Positions 1 through 10,045 of a stretch of 64,000 bases of DNA are shown here, piece after piece (the first letter of the stretch is position 1; every line of letters begins with the position of its first letter). A program made the translations under genes and the position numbers. Origin of the DNA: Multifurca ochricompacta (lineage: Eukaryota > Basidiomycota > Agaricomycetes > Russulales > Russulaceae); the NCBI GenBank assembly GCA_022496185.1, contig WTXG01000192.1, positions 1-64,000 on the forward strand. Direction: 5' to 3'. The notes under the pieces were generated by a model, which ran no database searches, had not been told where the DNA came from, and saw nothing but the letters and a program-made list of their open reading frames with translations.

Positions 1-1
1 T

Positions 2-346
2 GAGGATAATCTTTCTCAACAGATCCTTGGCTCTGCCATCTGGAAAGATTTTGAAACTGAGTTTGGATACTACATCTATCACAATGACCAGTACCAGCCA
101 GTTGAATATGATGAGCAGAAACAGGTTTGGTACCATATCTGTTACTCTAGAAGCAAGCATTCCTGGGTTACTACAGGACCTGCCCCACCAGAATACAGCT
201 TAGGGCCTTGGAGAGAAAATCCTCCTGCCATCATCACCAACTCAGAACCAGAAGAATATATTGAAGAAAACAGTGAAGACACACAAGTCATAGCCACTAG
301 CTTTACGGCTCCGACAGTTGCACCAGAGATCACCATGTTCAGTAGA
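2..346 (+). pseudogene. Gypsy-2 gag, N-terminal fragment
   Basis: This open stretch on the + strand encodes the N-terminal gag region of a Ty3/gypsy element. It matches, residue by residue with substitutions, the gag starts of gypsy-1 (about 9110-9430, minus) and gypsy-3 (about 31290-31631, minus); shared landmarks are SQQ-LGSA-WKDFE, YQPVEYD and SWVTTGPAPPE. It is cut at 346 by insertion of gypsy-1, and the same gag resumes at 10046 after the 5-bp duplication GTAGA. The element's 5' LTR lies left of the window. It is inactive as it stands because of the insertion and later mutations. Confidence 0.85.
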
Positions 347-935
347 TGTTATGTCTGGTGCGGGACGTTCCACACAACTTGTGTGACAGCGCAACGGGGG
401 ATTCAGGTAAGAAACCAATAAGGCCTCTTGGAGTTCAAGGTGTGACAAGTCAAAGTCAAAGAGGCTGCACTCTAAGACAATGTTAAGTGGAAGAGCGCCA
501 AAAGCGCTGAGACAACTGAGCTCAAGGATCAAGGGGAAGTCCAGAAGACAAGCACTGATGTATTCAATAAGTTGAGTCTGGAGTCTACAGTGTAGTTACA
601 GCGGACTTATATACGTAATTGAGTGGGCGTCTACAGGATAAGGAACAGGAGTCAGGTGGGTCCAAATATATGAAAGCGGAGGGCATAAAGCCTGGCTTCT
701 GATAGGGTATTAAGTAAGTGTCCAGTTGTAAAGATAAGGATGAAAGATAAGAGATAAGAGGTCAAACACAAGTACAGTAACATAAACAAAGGCAAAGATG
801 ATCACGGGGAAGGGAGCAGGGCACATGATGGATCCCAGGACCGAGATGTGATCAGGAAGTGCATAGTGGGCAGTAAGGACAGGTTCTTGTTGGGGAGGGT
901 GAAGAAAATAGGGAGGCTCGGCACTGGTCATAACA
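347..935 (-). repeat. Gypsy-1 3' LTR
   Basis: The 589-bp repeat starts TGTTATGTC and ends GTCATAACA, so the ends are near-perfect inverted repeats with TG..CA. It is the same family as the LTRs at 9452, 24756 and 31651. The left flank GTAGA (342-346) is the TSD. Confidence 0.95.
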
Positions 936-950
936 TCACCCCCTCTTCTG
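936..950 (-). other. Gypsy-1 polypurine tract
   Basis: On the minus strand this is an AGAAGAGGGGGTGA-type purine run directly upstream of the 3' LTR. The same tract lies next to the gypsy-3 3' LTR at 25340-25354. It is the expected primer for plus-strand DNA synthesis. Confidence 0.85.
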
Positions 951-966
951 GCTCTAGCAGACCCAG

Positions 967-2277
967 CTAGAAACGACTTGTACCGTCATCATCCTGTACC
1001 AACTCTAAGTACTCATCAGCCACATTGCGATCGTCCATGGTGTAATTCTCCTTGTCATCATCCTGGGGGCATCTGTGGGTGCGAAGGAACCCATAAGGGC
1101 TGCGCTGGCCACAGGAGCGACATAAGTCGTAGACTGGACAGTCCAGCTCACGGTGTCCTGCGTTATGACGAAGGCACTTGCCACACCATGCTGACAGATT
1201 GGCAATCAATGGTGCAACTCCTACATGGCGAAAGATGCAAAATCGGCTCCAATGCAAGTTACTGCGACAGTGGCAGCACCACTTGCGATTGAGTGGGCAG
1301 TTCCAGCTAATATGATACTTGCTGTCGCAGTGCCAGCATGTCTCTCCACGAGGGTTTTTGTGCAGGCGTGGCATCTTGAACCAATTGGGCAGCAACACGG
1401 GGGCTGCCCCCAAGGACCATGGGGGGAGAGGTTGTGCATAGGTATCAGCGTACCTTTCAGCAATGGTTTGGTACACGTCTCCCTTCTCCAATCTCTTCCG
1501 AATCTCCACCAACTCCTGTTCCACCTGAAACATCCCATTGGTCAACCTCACCATCATCTTTGCGTGCTCCTTGTACTGTTTATTAAGCGTGGTGCGGAGC
1601 ATCAGGTTCTTCCGCAGCCTCATGACCTCAGCCTTGAGGTGCAGAAGTCGCATGTCATTCATTACTTTGTCGATGGCAAAGGCCTGCATGTCTTCTGTGG
1701 CCAGATGCCCAAGTTGCTCATCGGTCAGTGTGTGGTGAAGATGTCCAGTGTACCTTTCCTCTAAATAAACAGGGGCCCCATAAACGGGGCCATCCTTCTT
1801 CATGCATCTGGCCACATCCATCCCCCCGTTGGTGTAAAAGATATACTTGGCGATGGCTGTTGTTCCATCAGCCATCGTAATCTCCAGGGGGAAGTACATG
1901 GAGGAGTTAGGGTTGTTAGCAATGAATGGAAACTCTGGGACTTCGTCATCTAACTCCATACCCAAAAGGTTGTTTGGGTGCGGCTCTTCACTGTGCTCAA
2001 AATTGTCATTGGGATTCGGGGACTGCCTTTTGACTCGGGCTTCTGCAGCCTCATAGTCAATGGGTGAGGAGGGATGTGTGGAGGGGTGAGTGGAGGGGAA
2101 GTTCTCTACAGCTACAATGGAAGAGGTGAAAGCGTCGACAGTGGCATTGGTGGCGATGAAAGACATGATAGATTCTGAAGTTGTAGGACGTTGCTGTGGG
2201 AGCATGTACTGGGGGATCAGTACCTGGGTCTGGGTCATCCTTTTAACTGTCCTTGGGCGCTTCTGGGTGTTGGGCAT
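967..2277 (-). CDS. Gypsy-1 ORF3: zinc-knuckle protein downstream of pol
   Basis: This open frame of about 436 residues lies between the chromodomain end of pol and the 3' LTR, where env would be in envelope-bearing elements. The start is placed at the ATG at 2275-2277, which has a counterpart in gypsy-3 at 26679; the frame overlaps the pol end (stop 2243-2245) by about 35 nt. The first third is low-complexity and Ser/Thr/Pro-rich. The middle has a long charged, probably coiled-coil stretch (KAEVMRLRKNL...). The last third holds CWHC-x4-H-x4-C and CCHC-x4-H-x4-C, both fitting CX2CX4HX4C, followed by CGKC...HRELDC and a CRSC..C set. I see no signal peptide or membrane segment, so it does not look like an envelope protein. 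A nucleic-acid-binding role is inferred from the knuckles; the real function is unknown. Confidence 0.75.
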   Translation of the reverse strand: MPNTQKRPRTVKRMTQTQVLIPQYMLPQQRPTTSESIMSFIATNATVDAFTSSIVAVENFPSTHPSTHPSSPIDYEAAEARVKRQSPNPNDNFEHSEEPHPNNLLGMELDDEVPEFPFIANNPNSSMYFPLEITMADGTTAIAKYIFYTNGGMDVARCMKKDGPVYGAPVYLEERYTGHLHHTLTDEQLGHLATEDMQAFAIDKVMNDMRLLHLKAEVMRLRKNLMLRTTLNKQYKEHAKMMVRLTNGMFQVEQELVEIRKRLEKGDVYQTIAERYADTYAQPLPPWSLGAAPVLLPNWFKMPRLHKNPRGETCWHCDSKYHISWNCPLNRKWCCHCRSNLHWSRFCIFRHVGVAPLIANLSAWCGKCLRHNAGHRELDCPVYDLCRSCGQRSPYGFLRTHRCPQDDDKENYTMDDRNVADEYLELVQDDDGTSRF

Positions 2278-4453
2278 GGAACTCTGAGATAAGGTCCAGG
2301 GCAAAGATATTCCCCGCTGGCTCCCATGAGTTGTCAGAGTCTGGGAATCCTTTCCACTTGACAAGGTAGTGCAGTTTGTGCCCTCGGCCTTTACGTATGG
2401 AGTCTAGAATTTGCTCCACTTCCCACTCCACCTCTCCATCAATCAGTTCAGGGGGGGGTCTTGGGAAGTTCTCCCCATGCAGGGGTGTTTCTTTGTACGG
2501 CGTCAGAAGTCGAGCATGGAAGACCAGATGGATTCTCCATGTGGGTGGGAGTTCGAGCTTGTATGACACATCTGACAGCTTCCTTGCTATCTTGAAGGGC
2601 CCATGTTGTCGGGGTGCTAATTTGGCTGTTGGATGTGACGTACGAATGTTCTTCCCTTCTAACCATACTAAGTCATTGGTCTGATAAGGTGTGAACTTCG
2701 AGGGCTTCTCCAACAGGATTCTTTGCGCCTTCAGCAGGTTCTCATTGGCCAATTGCCTGATCTCTTCCCATTGGTGGATACACTGCACAGTGGATGGGAC
2801 ATTCATGGGTTTGTTGGTCCAGGTGGTTTGCGGCGTCCATCCCATGATAAGGGAGAATGGGGAGGCCTTAGTGGTGCCATTGGGCCACGAATTATGCGTA
2901 AATTCTGCTGTCGCTAGCCAGTCGGCCCAATTGTCCTGTTGTCCATTGCACCAGAACCGAAGATATTGTTCCAACCACTGGTTCATTCTTTCTGATTGTC
3001 TGTTGGTCTGTGGGTGGTAGGCTGTTGAGATGTTTTGGGTTACGTCCAGAATTCTACAGAGTGCCTTAGCGAATATGGAGGTGAAGTGTGGGTTGTGGTC
3101 GGAGATGATCTTTTGGGGGAGGCCGTAGTGTCTGTAGATGTGGTCCAGGTAAAGTTTGGCTACTCCTTCCACTGTGATGGACTCATTACAGGGTATGAAC
3201 AGTGCTGCTTTGGAGCAGTCGTGGTCTGTGACAGTCAGGATTGAATTGAAGCCTCTGGATGTGGGGAGTTTAACAATGAAGTCCATAGCGATGGTCTGGA
3301 ATGGCATTGAGGCAATGGGTGTGATTGGGAATGGAGCTGGTGGGTGTGGGTGCATGTTTACTTTGTTGGCCTGACAGTCTGCACATCCTTTCACGTAGTT
3401 CTCTATGTCCTTCTTCATGTTTGGCCACCAATAGTCTCGTTTGGTCAAAGCATATGTGTTAGCAATTCCTGGGTGTCCTGCTGAGGGGAGGTCGTGGTGA
3501 AAATGGATCACCCCCCTCTTAATGTTGTCGCCACTGGTGACAACGAGACGATCCCCATCTTTCCACCAAAGGCCGTCAATCTTCTTCAGATTATGTGCAT
3601 CTGCCCATGATTCACATAACTGCTGGTTCATGTTTTGTGACACCTGGGCCCACAAGTCCATGTCGTGAAGACTGACGACAGCTGCTTTTGCGAAAACCTC
3701 TTCGGGGAGTACTGTGATGTCATTGTTGTCCTCCCCGCCATCATTTAGATTAGGTTGCCGGGACAGGGCATCTGCGCATGTGTTACGACTTCCTGCAATG
3801 TGTTTCAATGTGAAGTTGTACTCCTCCAGTTCTAGGACTTCACGGGCTACCTGTCGACTGATCTTGTGAGGTTCCTTCCAATAAAGTAGGTTGGAGTGGT
3901 CGGTGTGAATAATGGTCTTGTGAGGGGTTCCCACTAGATATGGTCGCCAGTGTCATAATGCTTTTACAATGGCCAGCAATTCCCTGTCCCAAATGTCATA
4001 ATTTCGCTCCACTGACGAGAATGTTTCTGAATAGAAGGCAACTGGGTGGAGCAGCCCAGTCGCATCTCATTGGTTCAACACGGCACCATTGGCAAAGTGA
4101 GATGCATCGACTTCAAGTTCAAAAGGCTTTCCTAGATCTGGCTGTAGCAGAACTGGTTCAGAGCCGATGATGTCACAGATTTGTTCAAAGGCATGTTGTT
4201 GTCCCTCTGCCCAGTGCCAAGGCACGTCTTTCTTCAACAACCCATTCAGTGGTTGGGCAATCCCTGAGAATCCTCGAACAAAGCATCGGTAGAAATTGCA
4301 AAACCCAACAAAGGACTGTACGTCCTTGACACATCTGGGTACAGGCCATTCCTGGATCCCTTGTATCGTTACTGGGTCCATTCATACATGCCCTCCTTCT
4401 AGGATAACTCCCAGGTACTCCATGCTCAGTTGTTCGAATGAGCACTTGGCTGG
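2243..4453 (-). pseudogene. Gypsy-1 pol, C-terminal part: RNase H, integrase, chromodomain
   Basis: On the minus strand the sequence encodes the end of RT (VQSFVGFCNFYR), RNase H, the HHCC zinc-binding region of integrase (ALTKRDYWWPNM...CADCQ), the integrase core (AMDFIVKLPTS, YHPQTN) and, before the stop at 2243, a chromodomain (EVEWEVEQILD..LHYLVKWKGF..SWEP). The 2243-3934 part is open; the RNase H start is broken by stops around 3935-4070. It is separated from the rest of RT by the hAT-like insertion at 4462. The family normally uses the chromodomain to direct integration to chromatin marks; that is family knowledge, not shown here. Confidence 0.85.
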
Positions 4454-4690
4454 TTTGAGGTTAGGGCATAGCACGAGTCCGGGTAACTCGCGAGTTTTTT
4501 GAGTAGAGCCGTGGGAAAACTCGCGGGTATTGATACTCGCGGATCCGGGTGATCCGTGGGAAAATACTCATGCGGATCCGGGTATTGATTTTGGCACCCC
4601 GGGTACCCGCACGGGTACTCGCGGAATACTCATGGGAATATTATTATATAAAATTATTTTTTACTAGGCTCGTCAACCTAGAACAGAAAT

Positions 4691-4766
4691 GGCTGAAACA
4701 TGGATTGAACCTAAGACCTCCGGGAACAAGCTCGGTCCGGTGCTCTAACCACTAAGCCACCCAGCC
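4691..4766 (-). repeat. tRNA-like segment (SINE head or decayed tRNA)
   Basis: The minus strand has an A-box-like TGGCTTAGTGGTTAGAGC and a B-box GGTTCAATCC with tRNA spacing, 76 nt in all. The acceptor ends pair (GGCTGGG with TTCAGCC, two G-U), but the T stem is not paired. It shares the block GAGCACCGGACC...GAGGTCTT.GGTTCAATCC with 46529-46604. A working tRNA gene is unlikely. Confidence 0.6.
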
Positions 4767-4816
4767 TCACTGGTAAAGGCACACAATATATTATATATAG
4801 GGTTATGCAGAATTGA

Positions 4817-5632
4817 TTTTATCACTTGTATCTATTTAATTGTGAACGCGTTTTGATCTTATCACTTGTATTATCTTAGATGTATATCTTTAGTATCTAA
4901 TTAATTGTGAACGCATTTTTGATCTTATCACTTAGATGTACATCCCAAGTATCTAATTAATTGTGAACGCATTTTTGATCTTATCACTTGTATTAGATGT
5001 ATATCCTAAGTATCTAATTAATTGTGAACGCGTTTTTGATCTTATCACTTAGATGTACATCCCAAGTATCTAATTAATTGTGAACGCATTTTTGATCTTA
5101 TCACTTGTATTAGATGTATATCCTAAGTATCTAATTAACTGTGAACGTGTTTTTGATCTTATCACTTAGATGTATATCCCAAGTATCTAATTAATTGTGA
5201 ACGCATTTTTGATCTTATCACTTAGATGTACATCCTAAGTATCTAATTAATTGTGAACGCGTTTTTGATCTTATCACTTAGATGTACATCCTAAGTATCT
5301 AATTAATTGTGAACGCATTTTTGATCTTATCACTTAGATGTACATCCCAAGTATCTAATTAATTGTGAACGCATTTTTGATCTTATCACTTGTATTAGAT
5401 GTATATCCTAAGTATCTAATTAAATGTGAACGCATTTTTGATCTTATCACTTAGATGTACATCCCAAGTATCTAATTAATTGTGAACGCATTTTGATCTT
5501 ATCACTTGTATTAGATGTATATCCCAAGTATCTAATTAACTGTGAACACATTTTTGATCTTATCACTTAGATGTATATCCTAAGTATCTAATTAATTGTG
5601 AACGCGTTTTTGATCTTATCAATTAGGCGTGA
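4817..5632. repeat. Minisatellite inside hAT-like element
   Basis: About 14 tandem copies of a roughly 55-64 nt AT-rich unit are visible. Each contains GATCTTATCACTT, a GTATCTAATTAA block and TGTGAACGC. Some units have an extra GTATTAGATGTATATCC segment, so two unit lengths alternate. No coding potential is seen. Confidence 0.95.
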
Positions 5633-6078
5633 TCCCGGCATCTCTGTACCGACGTGTGCCGACGCATGCATTCTTAAGCCTACCTTCCTAGATAGGAAGC
5701 CAATGCATGGTCTGATCAGCGCGCCCCACACTTCACGTTTTTTCGCGTTTTTTCACATTTCTATAGATATTGTAACTGATTCTTGTTTTATTTTGGATCG
5801 GATGCATGATCTGACTTGAAACTTCGTGGGATTGTAGTAATATATATATTCTTTCTGTGTATGCAAGATGAAGATCTCTGGCTGCCTCAAACCTTACAAG
5901 TAAACCTACGAGTATACCCACAAGTACTCGGATCTGTGCGAGTATAGGACTCGCAGCTCCGGGTGATCCGTGGGAACATACTCATGTGGATCCGAGTATG
6001 GGATTATCTAATCTAAATACCCACGAGTTCGGATCCAGGTAACTCACAAGTGCACTCGTGCTAGGCCCTATTTGAGGT

Positions 6079-7353
6079 ACAGGTCATGTTCATGTAAAAT
6101 ATCCAACACTTGGTGTACCCATTCACAATGATGAGTTAGATCACTCATGGTGGCAACCAGTATGTCATCCATATACACTACCACTTTGCCAGTGAGAATG
6201 AGGTCGCGGAAGATGTGATTCATCATGGACTGAAACATGGCAGGTGAGTTGGTAAGACCGAAGAACATGACATTTGGCTCAAAGAGCCCTTGGTTGGTTT
6301 TGAACGCCGCTTTACACTGGTCCCCTTCTTTGATTTGGATATTGTTATAACCCCAGCGAACATCCATTTTAGAGAACAGGGATTTATCTTGCATGGTGTC
6401 GATAAGCTCCGATATAAGCGGCAAGGGATATGCGTTCTTTACAGTGTAGGTGTTTATCCATTGGTAGTCCTGGACTGGTCAAAGTTTTCCATCTTTCTTC
6501 TTGATAAAGAAGAATGGTGATGCGTATGGTGACTTTGATGGATGGATGTACCCTTTCACAAGATGTTCCTCAAGAAATGTAGTGAGTGCTGCCTGTTCCA
6601 CCTGTGACAATGGGTAGATTTTGCAATCAATTGCTGCTGGAGTATCAGGTGCGAAGTCAATAGCATGGTCCCATGGTCGTGCAGGCAGAAAGCATTGAGA
6701 TTCCTCCTCTGAGAATACCTTCCAGTGTCAGTGATATTCTTCTGGCACTACCTCCTCAAAGGTCTTTTCTGTGCGTCCTTCCACTGCCTTCTGCGCAAGC
6801 TCCGATGCCTTGGTAGTGAAGCAGTAACCCGGATCTTCATCCTCTGTTTCTACCCTGTGTGCTGCCGAATGGTGAATGGCATAGTCATATCCTATTGATG
6901 TGATAAGAACAGGATAGAATTCCTTGTCCATGGTTGCGTCGCCCCAATTGATTTTTGGTTCAAATGCGGCAAGCCAAGGGTACCCTAGAACGAGATCTTC
7001 ATCGCCTAGGTTGGTGACTAGAAAGCGAATGACTTTTGTCACTTCTCCTACTTGAACATTAAGATCAGTGTAGTGTGTGATCTTTCCAGCTCGATTGGTG
7101 GTCCCATCAATGTTCCAAATATTTTTTCCTGAGGGAGTGCCAGCATCCCCAATCCCATGGTCCTTGCCATTCACAGGCTGATGAAATTATCGGTGGCACC
7201 TGAATCAATCAGGATGTCACGATCAGCCGTTTTCTGTGTAGTTTCGAAATGTACTGGTATTTTCAAAGATTTGAAGCAACTAGTATACACAGAGGTTACA
7301 TGTAGTGCTCGCGCCCAGGCCGATGGGTTTGAGCCAATCAAAAATCCTTTTTT
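6079..7353 (-). pseudogene. Gypsy-1 pol, N-terminal part: protease and reverse transcriptase
   Basis: Reading on the minus strand, the retropepsin active site DSGAT is followed by EKNIWNIDGT and the conserved GYPWLAAFEPKINW block. RT follows with [12 protein letters not shown] and the catalytic YMDD ([10 protein letters not shown]). The reading is broken by TGA codons at 7171-7173 and 6479-6481, where gypsy-3 has CGA (Arg), so this copy cannot make a full polyprotein. The hAT-like element at 4462-6070 separates RT palm from RNase H. Confidence 0.85.
7341..7353 (-). promoter_or_regulatory. Gag-pol -1 frameshift site
   Basis: The minus strand carries A AAA AAG (7353 to 7347) in the gag frame, 9 nt before the gag TGA. 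The pol frame (KKGFLIGS..) starts in -1. This is a classical slippery heptamer, and the same one occurs in gypsy-3 at 30133-30139. Confidence 0.75.
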
Positions 7354-7638
7354 GCAAACACCTTCTCTACCAAGATGGCCCTTACTTCTTCACTTTCTTT
7401 CATCATGTTTGCCCATATTTCTTGTGCCTTTTCTTCTTTCGTTGGCATTTTCTTGTCGACAGTTGGTGGGTTGTTACGGATAGGTGTAACTGTTGCTTCT
7501 GCCGCCTGTGCCCCCTTCTTTGGACATTCTCTCAACATGTGCCCCTGCACTTTACAGCAAAAGCACCTTCCTTCTTTCATCAATGTCTGCCTTTCGTCTT
7601 CGGTGAGTGCAACTCGCACTTTGGTTCTGTTGGCAGAG

Positions 7639-8213
7639 TGTTACAACTCACTGTCGACTGCCTGGACAGTGGGTTGTATGCAAGGGGAAGGGACTTGGAA
7701 GTGGGCAAAAGGTGAGAGTGAGGGTGAAAGTGCAAGAGAGACAAAGTGAACAGCTCAAGGGCAAGGGATGAGAAGCCTTCCACAAGGTGGGGCTAATCTC
7801 CTAGGTAATCAGGAACTGGATCACAAGTGGACAGTCTGGAGCTGTCCATTCTATTCCTAAAGGGTTTATATATGTAATTACAACCGGGACTTTGGTCTGT
7901 GCACCACTTTAGGGGAGATTAACTTTGCTTTAACTCCCTACTGATCCACCAATGAGAATAGCCCCACTTTTGGGCTTAGAAATCCACAGTCCGCAGTCCA
8001 CAGTTTGTGGACTGCTGTTTAGGCATTGTGGGGTTCTGTTAGTACTCTTCCCACAGGTCTCCAATTTGGCAGGAGTCTGGCCCTGGTCCGGACCGGCCTT
8101 TCTCTGGTCTTAATCTAGGGTTATCTTCATCTCTGAGGGTTCTACAAGGTCTCTGGGAGCGTCTGGGGATTTCTGGGGGGTCAGGGGGTTTTCTAGGGTG
8201 TCAGTTCATGACA
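7639..8213. mobile_element. Solo LTR (LTR-V)
   Basis: The 575-bp sequence starts TGTTACAACTC and ends TTCATGACA, and CAGAG is duplicated at 7634-7638 and 8214-8218. It interrupts gypsy-1 gag exactly between codons present in gypsy-3. No internal region remains, so it is a solo LTR left by LTR-LTR recombination. The parent family is not otherwise seen in the window. Confidence 0.9.
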
Positions 8214-9438
8214 CAGAGGTATCCATGGCATTTGGGTCCCTCTGACTGGAGTGCATGGGTTTGACCCTGAAGGCGGCCTTCCATTGGTCGCGGGTCTTTC
8301 CCTTTTTCGTGTCAACCCCAAAACACGTCTGGAAGTCTAGATAATCTTGCTGCTGTTGCTGAGCAGCATCAACCCATGTGTCCCAGTCATTGGGGTGGTG
8401 AAACTGGATAATATTCTTTACCAGCGGGTTAGGTAACCCCTGGGAGAAGAGATCCAGTGTTGCCTCTTCATCTGTGTCGTAGCCGGCCCTGTTGGCCAGA
8501 CTCCTGAACTTTGCTACATAGGTGTCCAGTTCCCCCTTCTCCATTCTCAGAGCTTTTAACTCTCGAGCAGCCTTCTGCTTGGCCTGCCCATCTGTGAATG
8601 CATCTTTGAACCTTTGGGCAATGGTTTCCCAAAGGCCTTTGCTAGTGGTACAATGACCACTCTCAATCTGTTCATTCAGCCATTCCAGCTGTTCCATTGT
8701 CCAGTCGTCCACTGCCTCTCCTTGAATTAATGACAGGAAAAGGTTGGCACGCTGGAAGGGGTTAATAATCTGGGGGATGTCATGGTTGAAGTTTTTGAAA
8801 GTGGTAAACTCCAACATAAACTTCTTGCTCTGCGATCGGTCTCCTGTGAACGTCTGTGGTAATACACCTGACAGCCGTCCTGATGGTGGGGGAATGTTGG
8901 GTGGTAACATGACTGGGGGTGGTGGAGGAGGAGGAGCCGGATCTGGAAGTTGGGTGGCAATGGTGGACATTTTCTGATAAAATGGGGTAATGGTGTCTGT
9001 GGACTGTATGGAAATCTGGGGAGTTGTCAAAGCAGGGGCTCTGGATGTGACAACTTTGGGTGCAACTGGGGTGGTAGTCAGCGCTAATACCAGTGCTTCT
9101 TCGCTGGGTTCTTCTACGTATTCTTCTGGTTCAGAGTCTGTGACGATAGCCAGGGGATTCTCTCTCCACGGTCTGAGTCCAAAATCGGGTGGGGCAGGTC
9201 CTGTAGTAACCCAAGAGTGTTGGCTATCCGAGTATTGGATACAATACCAAACTCTCTTCTCGTCATCATATTCTACCAGTTGGTATCTTCCATTGTGATA
9301 GACGTAGTATCCAAACTCGGTTTCAAAATCCTTCCAGGTGGCAGAGCCAAGTACTTGCTGTGAAAGATTATGCTTGTCTCTTTGTTCGATGAGTTCTTCT
9401 CAAAAGAGGGTCTGACTGTGGCTGGAAGCCACGATGAG

Positions 9439-9449
9439 AGACTCGACTT
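9439..9449 (-). other. Gypsy-1 primer-binding site, self-priming type
   Basis: On the minus strand this is AAGTCGAGTCT, 2 nt after the 5' LTR. It is the reverse complement of AGACTCGACTT inside the LTR, located about 34 nt after the TATA box, where transcription should begin. This matches the Tf1/sushi self-priming arrangement; I see no tRNA 3'-end match. Confidence 0.65.
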
Positions 9450-9451
9450 GA

Positions 9452-10040
9452 TGTTACATCCAGTGCAGGACATTCCACATGACTTGTGTGACAGTGCGAC
9501 AGGGGATTCAGGTAAGAAACCAATAAGGCCTCTTGGAGTTCAAGGTGTGACAAGTCAAAGTCAAAGAGGCTGCACTCTAAGACAACGTTAAGTGGAAGAG
9601 CGCCAAAAGCGCTGAGACAACTGAGCTCAAGGATCAAGGGGAAGTCCAGAAGACAAGCACCAATGTATTCAATAAGTCGAGTCTGGAGTCTACAGTGTAG
9701 TTACAGCAGACTTATATACGTAATCGAGTGGGCATCTACAGGATAAGGAACAGGAGTCAGGTGGGTCCAAATATACGAAAGCAGAGGGCGTAAAGCCTGG
9801 CTTCTGATAGGGTATTAAGTAAGTGTCTGGTTGTAAAGATAAGGATGAAAGATAAGAGATAAGAGGTCAAACACAAGTACAGTAACATAAACAAAGGCAA
9901 AGATGATCACGGGGAAGGGAGCAGGGCACGTGACGGATCCCAGGACCAAGATGTGATCAGGAAGTGCATAGTGGGCAGTAAGGACAGGTTCTTGTTGGGG
10001 AGGGTGAAGAAAATAGGGAGGCTCGGCACTGGTCGTAACA
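9452..10040 (-). repeat. Gypsy-1 5' LTR
   Basis: This 589-bp LTR has a TATATAAG box on the minus strand near 9715. Its predicted transcript start, AGACTCGACTT (9684 to 9674), is complementary to the sequence just outside the LTR at 9439-9449. The right TSD GTAGA is at 10041-10045. Confidence 0.95.
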
Positions 10041-10045
10041 GTAGA

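Larger units (their letters stand above)
4462..6070. mobile_element. hAT-like non-autonomous element, family 1
   Basis: The ends are inverted repeats: TAGGGCATAGCACGAGT at the left and the complement of TAGGGCCTAGCACGAGT at the right. The 8-bp target TTTGAGGT is duplicated at 4454-4461 and 6071-6078, a length typical of hAT transposons. It interrupts gypsy-1 RT. There is no transposase frame. The inside holds subterminal CTCGCGAG-type repeats, a tRNA-like segment and about 14 minisatellite units. A truncated relative is at 47490-47617. Confidence 0.9.
7338..9430 (-). pseudogene. Gypsy-1 gag, split by a solo LTR
   Basis: The minus strand encodes gag in two parts. The first, 8219 to about 9430, has the N-terminal region, a poly-Pro stretch and the capsid-like region (RANLFLSLIQGEAVDDWTM). 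The second, 7338-7633, has a knuckle CFCCKVQGHMLREC (CX2CX4HX4C) and ends FAKKDF. The 575-bp LTR at 7639-8213 lies between them. No ATG starts the most N-terminal part: the homologous codon is GTG here and in gypsy-3. Translation might start at a non-AUG codon, or at the later MSTIA methionine. Confidence 0.8.
347..10040 (-). mobile_element. Gypsy-1: complete chromodomain Ty3/gypsy element, disrupted
   Basis: Two 589-bp LTRs (347-935 and 9452-10040) bound it, and GTAGA is duplicated at 342-346 and 10041-10045. Reading on the minus strand the order is 5' LTR, gag, protease, RT, RNase H, integrase, chromodomain, an extra ORF, PPT and 3' LTR. Without the nested hAT-like element (4462-6070) and solo LTR (7639-8213) it would be about 7.5 kb. 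It sits inside gypsy-2 gag. Several stops and the insertions make it non-autonomous. Confidence 0.95.

Noticed and set aside
967..2277. Envelope gene making gypsy-1 an errantivirus-like element
   Set aside because: No signal peptide, transmembrane helix or fusion-type features; instead zinc knuckles.
4817..5632. CRISPR-like array
   Set aside because: Units are contiguous without unique spacers, are degenerate and lie in eukaryotic DNA with no cas genes: a minisatellite.
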